From: JAXHMM01 sp964528445
GTDB taxonomy: Bacteria > Bacteroidota > Rhodothermia > Balneolales > Balneolaceae
Assembly (NCBI GenBank): GCA_964528445.1
Contig: CAZGSL010000003.1
Coordinates: 33,654-97,653, forward strand
Length of the DNA: 64,000 bases
Reading direction: 5' to 3'
The notes beneath the pieces were generated by a model. It worked only from the letters and a program-made list of their open reading frames with translations. It made no database searches and was not told where the DNA came from. The position numbers and the translations under genes are program-made. This document shows, piece after piece, positions 8,652 through 17,412 of this stretch. Each line of letters begins with the position of its first letter. The stretch's first letter is position 1.

Positions 8652-9490
8652 TCAAACATCTCCCGGTACTCCTCGTTGAGCTCCCGGACCGTGGTGTCCG
8701 GAGTGAAATTCACCAGGAATCCCTCGGCCAGGCTGTGCAGATCCACAAAGGGCCGGAGGAATATCCGCTGGGTCTCCTTGCCCTCCAGGGTCTCGGTCCG
8801 CACCACGCTGCCGATGGGGATGTTGGGGGGAAACTGGTTGCTGTAGCCCGACGTCACCACGACCTCGCCCGTATCCACCTCCACGGTCTGGGGCACATAA
8901 TTCAGCACCAGTTCGTAGATGCTGTCGCTGTTCCACGAGACGATACCGGGCTGGTTCGAGCCGAGCAGCTTCGCGCTCACGCGAAAAAGGGAGTTGTAAA
9001 AGGGCATGACCTGGGCGTAGGAACCGGACGTGAGGATCACTTTCCCCACGAGCCCGTCCGCCGCCACCATCGGCATGCCCTCACGGACCTCCGCCCCCTC
9101 TCCCAGGTCTACCGTCAGAAAGTTGTTGATCTCGTTGAGCTCCTTGCCCACCACCCGCACCGGGTGGAGCTCCAGCGGACTTTCCCGCCTCAGTTGCAGC
9201 AGTTCGCGCAGCTCTTCGTTCCGCTGTCCGGCGGCCCGCAGACGGTTGAGCTCGTCGTTCAGCAGCACGTTCTGCTTGCGCAGGTAGGTGTTGGTGGTCA
9301 GCGCCTGCCGGTAGACCCTGATGTTGGAGAGGGGTTCCTCCAGGTAGCTGAACAGGGTGATGGAGACTTTCCTGAGGTTGTCGATCCCCCCCTGGTAGCG
9401 TCCCATCATCAGCGCGAGGGAGAACACCAGCAGCAGGGCCGTAATGATATGGTCCTTGGCATCGGATATGCGTGGGATTCGAAAGCGCAT
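8648..9490 (-). CDS. mreC: MreC, rod shape-determining protein
   Basis: 280 residues: a short cytoplasmic N-terminus, one membrane helix (about 15-32), a coiled coil (about 60-95) and a two-lobed beta domain beginning around LHPVRVVGKE with VGKVILTSGSYAQVMPF. MreC links MreB filaments with PBP2 in the periplasm. It follows mreB by 16 nt and overlaps mreD by 4 nt. Confidence 0.96.
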   Translation of the reverse strand: MRFRIPRISDAKDHIITALLLVFSLALMMGRYQGGIDNLRKVSITLFSYLEEPLSNIRVYRQALTTNTYLRKQNVLLNDELNRLRAAGQRNEELRELLQLRRESPLELHPVRVVGKELNEINNFLTVDLGEGAEVREGMPMVAADGLVGKVILTSGSYAQVMPFYNSLFRVSAKLLGSNQPGIVSWNSDSIYELVLNYVPQTVEVDTGEVVVTSGYSNQFPPNIPIGSVVRTETLEGKETQRIFLRPFVDLHSLAEGFLVNFTPDTTVRELNEEYREMFE

Positions 9491-9506
9491 TCCCCCCTCT
9501 CTTATT

Positions 9507-10559
9507 TCATGTTATGACGGTTCGGTAGTAATCGATATTCTTCAGGATGGTGCCCGTGCCCCGGACAACGGCGGTGAGGGGATCTTCCGCGATGTGCACC
9601 GGCAGGTCCGTGGTTTCCATAATGAGTTTGTCCAGGTTTTTCAGCAGGGCCCCGCCGCCGGTCAGCATGATCCCACGGTCCAGGATATCCGCGGAGAGTT
9701 CGGGAGGAGTCTGCTCGAGGGATTTGGTGATGGATTCGACGATGGTGTTGACCGATTCTGAGATCGCCTCCCGCACATCCTTCGAGGTGACGTGCCGGGT
9801 CCGGGGAACGCCGTTTACAAGGTCCCGCCCCTTGGTCACCATCTCCAGCTCCTCGTCCAGCGGCGCGGCGGACCCGATCTCGCATTTGATGCTTTCGGCC
9901 GTCCGCTCGCCGATCAGCAGGTTGTGATTGCGCCGGAAGTAGTTGATGATATCCTCGTTCAGCTCGTCTCCCCCCAGCCGTATGGACTGGGCATAGACGA
10001 TGCCCGAGAGGGCGATGACCGCGATTTCGGTGGTGCCGCCCCCGATGTCCACGATCATGTTGCCTATGGGTTCGTGCACGTTGAGCCCGATGCCGATGGC
10101 CGCCGCCATCGGCTCGTCCACCAGGTAGACCTCCTTCGCGCCCGCGTGCTCCGCGCTGTCCCTCACCGCCCTGCGTTCCACTTCGGTGATGCCGCTGGGG
10201 ACGCAGACCACCATCTGCCGGGTGCTGGAATACCATTTCATCTTGACTTTCTTGATCATCCCGCGGATCATCATCTCCGCGACTTCAAAATCGGCAATGA
10301 CGCCGTCGCGCAGGGGGCGTACGGTTCGGATGTTCTTGTGGGTTTTTTCGTGCATCAGGCGCGCCTCGTGGCCGCTCGCTACCGGTTCGTTCTGCATGTT
10401 GAGGGCCACGATGGAGGGTTCGTTCAGGACGATCCCCTCATCCCGCGAGTAGATCAGCGTATTGGCGGTTCCCAGGTCGATGGCGATATCGGTATAGAGC
10501 CAGTCGAATAGTCCCTTCTTCTGCTCGTTTCGGGTCTGCTGCGATTGAGCGTTTTCCAT
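9507..10559 (-). CDS. mreB: MreB, actin-like cell shape protein
   Basis: 350 residues with the actin-fold nucleotide motifs DLGTANTLIY (phosphate 1) and DIGGGTTEIAVIAL (phosphate 2), and MLTGGGALL (adenosine). The N-terminus has about 20 extra polar residues before the fold. It forms filaments under the inner membrane that direct lateral wall synthesis. It heads the mreBCD-mrdA-rodA operon; the 112-nt A/T-rich spacer before it is the likely promoter region. Confidence 0.97.
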   Translation of the reverse strand: MENAQSQQTRNEQKKGLFDWLYTDIAIDLGTANTLIYSRDEGIVLNEPSIVALNMQNEPVASGHEARLMHEKTHKNIRTVRPLRDGVIADFEVAEMMIRGMIKKVKMKWYSSTRQMVVCVPSGITEVERRAVRDSAEHAGAKEVYLVDEPMAAAIGIGLNVHEPIGNMIVDIGGGTTEIAVIALSGIVYAQSIRLGGDELNEDIINYFRRNHNLLIGERTAESIKCEIGSAAPLDEELEMVTKGRDLVNGVPRTRHVTSKDVREAISESVNTIVESITKSLEQTPPELSADILDRGIMLTGGGALLKNLDKLIMETTDLPVHIAEDPLTAVVRGTGTILKNIDYYRTVIT

Positions 10560-10589
10560 GGTCTGCCTGATAAGGTATACTCTGGGGCT

Positions 10590-10645
10590 GCGATTAAATA
10601 ACGGTCAAAAATGACGATTGAAAATACAAGATTGTCAATCTATTT
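10590..10645 (-). promoter_or_regulatory. Possible promoter of the mreB operon
   Basis: The purH-mreB spacer is unusually A/T-rich. On the minus strand it holds TTGACA at 10638-10633 and CATTTTTG at 10613-10606, seven of eight matches to the Bacteroidota -7 box TAnnTTTG, 19 nt apart. The spacing of the two elements does not fit one promoter class cleanly, so this is a weak call. It would allow mreBCD to be expressed apart from the recA-purH genes upstream. Confidence 0.3.
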
Positions 10646-10671
10646 GCGAATATAGCAAATTAAACGGTGGG

Positions 10672-12246
10672 TCAGTGGCGGAAGTGTCTTTTCCCCGTGA
10701 ATATCATGGCCATATCCTCCCGGTCGGCCGCCTGGATGACCTCCTCGTCGCGAATGCTACCGCCGGGCTGAATCACCCCGGTGGCCCCGGCTTCGGCGGC
10801 CGCCTCCACCCCGTCGGCGAACGGGAAAAAAGCGTCGGAGGCGACGGCGGCGCCCTCCAGGGAGAGCCCCTCCCGGCGCGCTTTCGCGATGGCGATCCTG
10901 GACGCCTCCACGCGGCTGGTCTGCCCGCCCCCGATGCCGACCGTGCTCCCGTCCCGGGCGTAGACGATGGCGTTGGACTTGACGTGCTTGACCACTTTCC
11001 AGGCAAATATCAGGTTGGCGATCTCCGCTTCGGAGGGTTCCCGGCGGGTGACCACCCGGTAGTCCCGGTAGCGGATCTCCCCGACATCGGCCTCCTGGCT
11101 CAGGGCGCCCCCGAAGAGGCTGCGGACCTGGCGGGGGCGATCCCGGCCGACCGGCTTCAGGATGCGGATCAGGCGCCGTTTCTGCTTCTGGCGGAGCAGT
11201 TCCAGCGCCTCCTCCTCGAAGGCGGGGGCCAGGATGATCTCGGTAAAAATTTCGTCCACCGCCCGGGCCGTCTCCAGGTCCATCGGGCGGTTCACCACCA
11301 CGATTCCCCCGAAAGGCGACTCGGTGTCGGTGCGGAAGGCGTTTTCCCACGCCTCCGCCAGGGTATCTGCGGTGGCCACGCCGCAGGGCACGGTGTGCTT
11401 GAAGATGGCGCAGGTGGGGTCGGAATCCGCAAAGTCGCCGATCAGGTTCAGCGCCGCGTCCACGTCCGTCAGGTTGTTGTAGCTGAGCTGTCTGCCGTGG
11501 AAACAGTCGATGTACTCCTCCTGGGTGCCGTAGAGGGCGGCTTTCTGGTGGGGATTCTCCCCGTAGCGGAGCTGCTGTGAGCGCGACAGGGCGATGTTGA
11601 GCTGGTCCGGGTTCTCCCCCCCGAAGCGGTCCTCGAACCAGCCGGATATCTGCACGTCGTACGCCGCCGTATGGTGGAAGGCGCTGCGGGCGAGTTCCCG
11701 GCGAAATTCGAAGGAGACTCTCCCCTTCGATTCCAGCTCGTCCGCCAGCTGCCCGTACTGATCGGGGGAGGTGAGCACGGCCACGTGGGCGAAGTTCTTG
11801 GCCGCCGCCCGGACCAGGGTGGGTCCGCCGATATCAATGTATTCCGTGGCCGCCGCCGGGGTGCTGTCGGCCCGACCGGCAACTTCCCGGAAAGGGTAGA
11901 GGTTGACCGCCACCAGCTGAATGGGTTCCATCCCCAGCCGCTCCAGCTCTTTCAGGTCGGGATCGTGGCTGCTGCGGGCCAGTATAGGGCCGTGGATGCG
12001 GGGATGGAGGGTTTTTACCCGCCCGTCGAGCATCTCCTCCGAGCCGGTGATCTCCGATACCCCGGTCACCGGAAGGTCCCACGAGCGGATCGCGGCGGCG
12101 GTCCCTCCCGTGGAGATCATCTCCACGCCCGCGGCGTGCAGGGAGCGGGCCAGGGATTCGAGCCCCGTCTTGTCGGATACGGAGATCAGCGCGCGTTTGA
12201 CGTCGAGGTCGTTTTCGGGAAGGGAGTCGAGCGGGTTAAGGGACAC
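10672..12246 (-). CDS. purH: Bifunctional AICAR formyltransferase / IMP cyclohydrolase
   Basis: 524 residues with a GTG start. The N-terminal MGS-like IMP cyclohydrolase domain opens with RALISVSDKTGL and has STGGTAAAI; the formyltransferase domain follows with RYGENPHQKAALYG and the C-terminal GVIQPGGSIRDEEVI. It carries out the last two steps of IMP synthesis. It follows purN by 9 nt, so the two formyl-transfer steps of purine synthesis sit together. Confidence 0.97.
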   Translation of the reverse strand: MSLNPLDSLPENDLDVKRALISVSDKTGLESLARSLHAAGVEMISTGGTAAAIRSWDLPVTGVSEITGSEEMLDGRVKTLHPRIHGPILARSSHDPDLKELERLGMEPIQLVAVNLYPFREVAGRADSTPAAATEYIDIGGPTLVRAAAKNFAHVAVLTSPDQYGQLADELESKGRVSFEFRRELARSAFHHTAAYDVQISGWFEDRFGGENPDQLNIALSRSQQLRYGENPHQKAALYGTQEEYIDCFHGRQLSYNNLTDVDAALNLIGDFADSDPTCAIFKHTVPCGVATADTLAEAWENAFRTDTESPFGGIVVVNRPMDLETARAVDEIFTEIILAPAFEEEALELLRQKQKRRLIRILKPVGRDRPRQVRSLFGGALSQEADVGEIRYRDYRVVTRREPSEAEIANLIFAWKVVKHVKSNAIVYARDGSTVGIGGGQTSRVEASRIAIAKARREGLSLEGAAVASDAFFPFADGVEAAAEAGATGVIQPGGSIRDEEVIQAADREDMAMIFTGKRHFRH

Positions 12247-12255
12247 GGGAGTGGG

Positions 12256-12903
12256 TTAGGAGTTGGAATTCTGTTCCTCGAGGAGGCGGCCGACCACGCG
12301 GGGCAGAAGCTCGTGCTCTTTTTCGAGCACCCGCTCCGCCAGGCTTTCGGGCGTGTCGCCGGGGCGTACGGGCACCGACTCGCGGTCGATGACCTCCCCT
12401 TCGTCGTACTGCTCGGTGACGTGGTGGACGCTGCAGCCCGACCGGGTTTCCCGGTTTTCGATGACGGCGCGGTGCACGTTCATTCCGTGAAAGCCCTTCC
12501 CCCCGTAGTCGGGCAGGAGGGCGGGGTGGATGTTGATAATGCTTCCCCGGTAGGCCGAGATCACTTCCGGGGGGATCTTCCGCAGGTAGCCGGCCAGCAC
12601 GATAAGGTCGGGGCCCCATGCGCGGAGCACCTTCAGCAGCGCTTCCGCGAACCGGGAGTTCTTCTCGAACGCCCCGGGGTCCAGCACCCGCACCGGAATT
12701 CCGTGGTTCTCCGCCCGGCGGATGGCGCCGATTTCCCCCCTGTCGGTAATCAGTCCGGCGATGCGGGCTTCGATCCTGCCGGATTGGGCCGCGTCGATGA
12801 GCGCCTGGAAATTGGTGCCGGAACCGGAGGCAAAGACCACTATCTTTTTCAACGCCGGGGTCACTCTGGTGTTGGGGGTTCGGTTCGGCCGGAAGATAAG
12901 CAA
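12256..12903 (-). CDS. purN: Phosphoribosylglycinamide formyltransferase
   Basis: Up to 215 residues. The conserved core starts KKIVVFASGSGTNFQAL; the active-site stretch IINIHPALLPDYGGKGFHG and HHVTEQYDEGEVI are present. No ATG exists at the front: the longest frame opens with TTG at 12903, but GTG at 12864 or TTG at 12852 would place the start next to the conserved strand, as in most homologues, so the true N-terminus is probably shorter. It transfers a formyl group from 10-formyl-THF to GAR. It lies 19 nt after the AI-2E family gene. Confidence 0.93.
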   Translation of the reverse strand: MLIFRPNRTPNTRVTPALKKIVVFASGSGTNFQALIDAAQSGRIEARIAGLITDRGEIGAIRRAENHGIPVRVLDPGAFEKNSRFAEALLKVLRAWGPDLIVLAGYLRKIPPEVISAYRGSIINIHPALLPDYGGKGFHGMNVHRAVIENRETRSGCSVHHVTEQYDEGEVIDRESVPVRPGDTPESLAERVLEKEHELLPRVVGRLLEEQNSNS

Positions 12904-12922
12904 AAAAGGGAAGAGATTCGGG

Positions 12923-13987
12923 TCAGTTGCCGGTCCGGAAGACGTAGTAGTTGTTGATGCTCCATCGGATCTGGTTGATCGTGATTTTTACGATCGTCGC
13001 GAGGGGGATGGCGATCAGCATCCCCAGGATGCCGGCGACTTCGGCGCCGATCATGATGATGAAAAGGATCGCCACCGGGTGCATGTCCGCCGACCGGGAG
13101 AAGAGGAGGGGCTGAAACACCACGTTGTCCAGTATCTGGACGACCAGGATGGCCAGCACGCAGGGCAGGACCAGGGAGAAATCCCCCACTTCGATAATGG
13201 AGACGACGATCGAGAGAATGTACCCGATGAGCGGCCCGAAATAGGGGATGGTGTTGGCCAGGCCCACCGCGATGCCGACCGACAGGGAGTTGTTGAGTCC
13301 GGCGAACGTGAGTCCCACGAACGAGGTGAGGGCGACCAGCACGCTCTGCAGCAGCACGGTGCGGAAATAGACGCCGAGCCGGGTTTCGATCTTGTCGACC
13401 AGGCTCAGCGTGGTTTCAAAGTATTTGTTCGGCACCAGCGAGAGGATGTCTCTCCGTATGCGGGCCCCGTCCTTGAGGAAGAAAAATGTGGCGAAGGGGA
13501 TGATCAGGAAGGCGGCGAACAGGTTGGTGAAGATGCCGATCAGGTTGCTGACCGCCGAGGGGATCTCCCCGACGTCGAAAAGGCCCTTCATGAACTCGGT
13601 CAGGTTGTTGCTGAGGTAGTTCTCCGGGATGAACCCAAAGGACTCCACCAGCCGCCCCTCCACCTGGGTCGCGATGCTCTGGAGGTTGCGTATGTTCAGC
13701 TGGGCGGCCAGCTCCACCATCTGGTTGACGATGACCGGGAGAATGTTGGTGGAAATCCAGATGAGGATGAGTATGACCCCGCTCAGGGTCATGATGATGG
13801 CCACGGTGCGGTTCATGCCGGCCGACTGTATCCGGTTCACCATGGGATCCAGGATGTAGCTCAGGATCATGGCGATGACGGCGTAGCCCACCAGCGCGCC
13901 GAAATGGTAGAGCACCAGGCCGAGCGCCACGATGCCGGCCGCTCCCAGCACCGACTTGACGACCTTTTCAAGGGTAATGTTGTTCAT
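12923..13987 (-). CDS. AI-2E family (PerM/TqsA-like) membrane permease
   Basis: 354 residues with seven to eight predicted membrane helices, including the paired N-terminal helices, and the family phrases GLANTIPYFGPLIGYI and IAIPLATIVKI. The family contains exporters of autoinducer-2 and Na+(Li+)/H+ antiporters, so the substrate cannot be told from sequence. Its ATG overlaps the recX stop by 4 nt, which suggests the recA-recX transcript continues into purNH. Confidence 0.88.
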   Translation of the reverse strand: MNNITLEKVVKSVLGAAGIVALGLVLYHFGALVGYAVIAMILSYILDPMVNRIQSAGMNRTVAIIMTLSGVILILIWISTNILPVIVNQMVELAAQLNIRNLQSIATQVEGRLVESFGFIPENYLSNNLTEFMKGLFDVGEIPSAVSNLIGIFTNLFAAFLIIPFATFFFLKDGARIRRDILSLVPNKYFETTLSLVDKIETRLGVYFRTVLLQSVLVALTSFVGLTFAGLNNSLSVGIAVGLANTIPYFGPLIGYILSIVVSIIEVGDFSLVLPCVLAILVVQILDNVVFQPLLFSRSADMHPVAILFIIMIGAEVAGILGMLIAIPLATIVKITINQIRWSINNYYVFRTGN

Positions 13988-14652
13988 TCCGATACCGCTT
14001 TCGTCAGCCTCTCCAGGCAGGGGTAGATCGAACCGGGTTTGAAGCCTTTGCGGGCAAGATAATCAAATATTTTTTTCTTCCGCTTCCGGAGGTCTTCTTC
14101 CCGTAAGAAGTGCCTTTTTCGTTTTAAAACCAAATCACGGAGGGTCTCCTCCAGCTCCTTTTCCCCGAAAACTCCCTCGATGGCACCGTCTATGTCGCGG
14201 CGGGAGATCCCTTTCCGGTAGAGGTGGGACCGTATTTTGGCGGGCCCCCAGCGGTTCCGCCGGAACTTCTCCTCCGTAAACGTTTCGGCGAACGCCCGAT
14301 CGTCAATGTAGCCCTCCTCCTCCAGCTCGTTCAGCACCGGGTCGATGTACGCACCGTTGAGATCTTTTCGGCCGGCTTTCTCCTCCAGTTCCCGGCGGGA
14401 GTGGTCACGGCGGGCGAGAAGCTTGAGCATGTACCTCCGGACGGCGCCGCGCCCCTCGGCCTGCTGAAGCCGGCGAAACAGGTCGGGCGTCATCCGGTCC
14501 CCTTCCGCCAGGCCGAACTCCAGGAGGGTCTCCCTCGAGACGCCCAGCAGGAACTCCCCCTCCACATAGAGGGAGAAACGAGTCTCGATTTTCTGCTGGG
14601 TGCGGATGGCGGTTATCTCTCCAGGCAGGTCGTCTTCGGCGGATCCGGACAA
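13984..14652 (-). CDS. recX: RecX, RecA regulatory protein
   Basis: 222 residues, with a TTG start 5 nt after recA. The three-helix RecX repeats are recognisable: YMLKLLARRDHSRRELEEKA, YIDDRAFAETFTEEK, RNRWGPAKIRSHLYRKGI and the C-terminal RKRKKKIFDYLARKGF. RecX binds RecA filaments and limits their activity. Adjacent recA supports the call. Confidence 0.93.
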   Translation of the reverse strand: MSGSAEDDLPGEITAIRTQQKIETRFSLYVEGEFLLGVSRETLLEFGLAEGDRMTPDLFRRLQQAEGRGAVRRYMLKLLARRDHSRRELEEKAGRKDLNGAYIDPVLNELEEEGYIDDRAFAETFTEEKFRRNRWGPAKIRSHLYRKGISRRDIDGAIEGVFGEKELEETLRDLVLKRKRHFLREEDLRKRKKKIFDYLARKGFKPGSIYPCLERLTKAVSE

Positions 14653-14657
14653 GGCGG

Positions 14658-15740
14658 CTACCCGTTCTCTTCTTCGGAGTCGGTCTCCTCGCCGCTATCG
14701 TCCTCCCCGGACTGCTCTCCGTTTTCTTCGTCTTCCCCGCTTTCGTCGGCGGGCTCCAGTTCGTTCCGTACCTGTTTCTCGATCTTCTCGGCGATCTCGG
14801 GATCGGATTCCAGGAATTCGATGGCGTTGTCGGTGCCCTGGCCGATCGGTTCGCCGTCGTAGCGATACCAGCTTCCGCGTTTCTGTATGATGTCGAACTC
14901 CACCGCAAGGTCCAGGACCTCGGCCAGCTTCGAGATACCCTTGCCGTAGATGATGTTGAACTCCACCACCTTGAAGGGCGGGGCCACCTTGTTCTTGACG
15001 ATCTTGACCTTGGTCCGGTTGCCGACCACGTCGTCTCCCTGCTTGAGGGAGCCGATCCGGCGGATATCGATGCGGACGGAGGAGTAGAATTTAAGGGCGC
15101 GTCCCCCGCTGGTGGTTTCGGGATTGCCGAACATGACCCCGATTTTTTCGCGTATCTGGTTGATAAAGATGCAGGCGGTGCGCGTCTTGCTCACGATGCC
15201 GGTGATCTTCCGCAGCGCCTGGGACATCAGTCGGGCCTGCAGGCCCACGTGGGAATCGCCCATCTCGCCCTCCAGTTCGGCGCGGGGGACCAGCGCGGCG
15301 ACGGAGTCGATCGCCACCACGTCGAGTGCGGCCGACCGGATCAGGGTTTCCATGATCTCCAGGGCCTGTTCCCCGCTGTCCGGCTGGGAGACCAGCAGTT
15401 CGTCGGTGTTGATGCCCAGGTTTTTGGCGTACTTGGGATCGAAGGCGTGCTCGGCGTCGATGAAGGCGGCGTAGCCTCCCGCTTTCTGGGCCTCGGCGAT
15501 TATATGTAGCGCGAGGGTGGTTTTCCCGCTGGCCTCAGGGCCGTAGATCTCAGTGACGCGCCCTCTCGGGATGCCCCCGACGCCCAGCGCGTAGTCCACC
15601 ATGATGGAACCGGTGGAGATGGCCTCCACGTTGCGGCTCGCCTCGTCACCCAGGCGCATGATGGTGCCTTTGCCGTGCTGTTTTTCAATTTGCCCGATGG
15701 CCATCTCCAGGGCTTTTTCCCGATCCTTGTTCTCAGACAT
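14658..15740 (-). CDS. recA: RecA recombinase
   Basis: 360 residues. Walker A GPEASGKT at 67-74, Walker B-like LDVVAIDSVAALVP, the L1/L2 region with MSQALRKITG and NQIREKIGVMFGNPETTSGGRALKFYSS, and a strongly acidic Glu/Asp tail. RecA catalyses strand exchange and, where LexA exists, triggers its self-cleavage. It is the first gene of the run recA-recX-permease-purN-purH. The leader contains an 8-bp inverted repeat. Confidence 0.98.
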   Translation of the reverse strand: MSENKDREKALEMAIGQIEKQHGKGTIMRLGDEASRNVEAISTGSIMVDYALGVGGIPRGRVTEIYGPEASGKTTLALHIIAEAQKAGGYAAFIDAEHAFDPKYAKNLGINTDELLVSQPDSGEQALEIMETLIRSAALDVVAIDSVAALVPRAELEGEMGDSHVGLQARLMSQALRKITGIVSKTRTACIFINQIREKIGVMFGNPETTSGGRALKFYSSVRIDIRRIGSLKQGDDVVGNRTKVKIVKNKVAPPFKVVEFNIIYGKGISKLAEVLDLAVEFDIIQKRGSWYRYDGEPIGQGTDNAIEFLESDPEIAEKIEKQVRNELEPADESGEDEENGEQSGEDDSGEETDSEEENG

Positions 15741-15801
15741 AATCGCTTGGTTGGTTATTGGACTTGCTGTTAGATTCCGCGCTCCCGAAAAATGCGGCCC
15801 G

Positions 15802-15825
15802 CGGGTGACAACGTGCCGTCACCCG
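15802..15825. promoter_or_regulatory. Inverted repeat in the recA leader; only sizeable gene-free stretch
   Basis: The 290-nt spacer 15741-16030 between recA and the kynureninase-like gene holds three stem-loops and no plausible gene. This one is CGGGTGAC / GTCACCCG with an 8-nt loop, 62 nt before the recA ATG; it could be a binding site of a SOS-like repressor or an RNA hairpin. A second, CCTGCC-TCG-GGCAGG, is at 15874-15888. A third, CGCCCC / GGGGCG, at 15983-16000, lies 31 nt past the kynureninase stop and may end that transcript. None matches a known LexA box that I recognise. Confidence 0.4.
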
Positions 15826-16030
15826 TTTTCCGGGCGGACCGTGAAGCGGATTTCGGCCGGAAAGCCGGATCTTCCTGCCTCGGGCAGGCTGACAATATAA
15901 ACAAATTATGTGCTCCACATCAGCCCGTTCCCGGAGCTTCGTCCCCGCCAAAAGCACCCGGAGCCGGGCATGCGGCGGCGGACGCCCCGCCGGAGGGGCG
16001 CAGGGATATGACCTCCCGCCGGGGAGATCC

Positions 16031-17233
16031 TTACAGGGGCCATTCCTCCTCGCGGACCACCTCCGCCAGGCGGTCCACCGCCTCCCTTATCTGTCCGCTG
16101 CCCGTGTAGGGGGCGGGCCCCATCCTCAGGATTTCCCCGCGGGCGTCGGTGTAGACGCCCCGCTCCAGCAGTTTCTCCCGGATGGTGCGGGCGTGGGGCG
16201 ATTGCAGGGCCAGGAAGCCCCCGGTGCGGTCCGGCGGAAGCTCGTGCCGCAGGCGAATGCGCTCCGGGGGGAGGTCGGCCGAGAGGAACGTCTCCCGAAG
16301 CAGGGAGACCTGCGCCCGGTACTGCCTCCGGAGCCTCTCCGGCGTCAGCCGGTGCCGGCGGAAAAATTCCACCACTTTCGCGGCCCGGAATTGCGAGGAG
16401 GGGTCGTAGGTGCCGCTGGCGAACCGCCTCTCGCCCGGGTCGAAGGTCACAGCCTCCTCCCGGGGACGGTCCAGGCTGTCGAACGAGGCGAACCAGCCGG
16501 TGATCGCCGGCCTCAGCCCGCACCCGGCCGGGTAGCGCAGGAAGCAGTTGCCCTCCCCCCACTGGAGGTATTTGTAGCCCCCTATCAGCAGGTAGCAGTC
16601 CTCCAGGCCCGCCTCGTGAAGCGAGAGGGGAACCACGTTGGTGCCGTGGTAGTCGTCGATCAGCAGGGGCACGCCGCGGCTGCGGGCCGCCTCGGCGATC
16701 TCGGGGAGGCGGCGGTTGACGATCCCGCTCCGGTAGTAGACCCTCGAGAGCATGACCGCGGCGGCAGGCTCCTCCAGCAGGGCGTCGATATCCTCCGCGA
16801 TGGTATCGGAATAGGCATCCACCTTTTGGATCTCCAGCCCCTCCTCCTCCAGGCGCTTCAGCTGGCGGCGCATGGAGTGGAACTCCCCGTCGGTGGTGAT
16901 AACGCGCGGTTTGTCCGCCAGGTCGAAGCTGGAGAGCCAGGAGACCAGCAGCATGTGGGTATTCATCCCCAGGCAGTAGCGTCCATCGGGATCGTCGTAG
17001 AAGTCGCGGAGGTAGCCGCGCAGCACCTCGGTCTTTTCGAAGGCGGTTTCCCATTTGGTATCCACCTCCCCCGCGGCGGTCTGCCACGCCTCCTTCAGTC
17101 CCTCAAAGGCTACGTCGGGCCAGGCCTGGTGAGAGTGGCCGGTAAACAGCAGTCGTTCGGAGACGTTGAAGCGTGAGTAGTGGGGAGCCAGGCGTCCGGC
17201 GAGTGCGTCGATATCCTTCATGGCGTCATTCAT
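16031..17233 (-). CDS. Kynureninase-like PLP enzyme (aminotransferase class V fold)
   Basis: 400 residues. The fold-type I PLP signature is present: D193/D194 in LLIDDYHGTN contacts the pyridine nitrogen and K221 in GGYKYLQWGEGN forms the Schiff base, in a context close to the kynureninase GYKYL motif. The FTGHSHQAWPD opening is also seen in kynureninase-like proteins. No other tryptophan catabolism gene is nearby, so hydrolysis of kynurenine is likely but not proved; another C-S or C-C lyase of the class V group is possible. It is divergent from the BadF-type kinase gene. Confidence 0.75.
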   Translation of the reverse strand: MNDAMKDIDALAGRLAPHYSRFNVSERLLFTGHSHQAWPDVAFEGLKEAWQTAAGEVDTKWETAFEKTEVLRGYLRDFYDDPDGRYCLGMNTHMLLVSWLSSFDLADKPRVITTDGEFHSMRRQLKRLEEEGLEIQKVDAYSDTIAEDIDALLEEPAAAVMLSRVYYRSGIVNRRLPEIAEAARSRGVPLLIDDYHGTNVVPLSLHEAGLEDCYLLIGGYKYLQWGEGNCFLRYPAGCGLRPAITGWFASFDSLDRPREEAVTFDPGERRFASGTYDPSSQFRAAKVVEFFRRHRLTPERLRRQYRAQVSLLRETFLSADLPPERIRLRHELPPDRTGGFLALQSPHARTIREKLLERGVYTDARGEILRMGPAPYTGSGQIREAVDRLAEVVREEEWPL

Positions 17234-17412
17234 GACGGTGCGATCGGGTTAGGAATTCGTTCTGTCGAAACGAAAATAACATTCCCGGCCCGTTCCTCAT
17301 AACCCCGGGCGGGGGACCTTCGCGCGCGTTTCCCTTCCTTACATCTTCTCCCGAAAATTGGTTAGATTGGCTCCGTCATTTCAGAGACAACCACCCAACA
17401 GGGGACCGAAAC

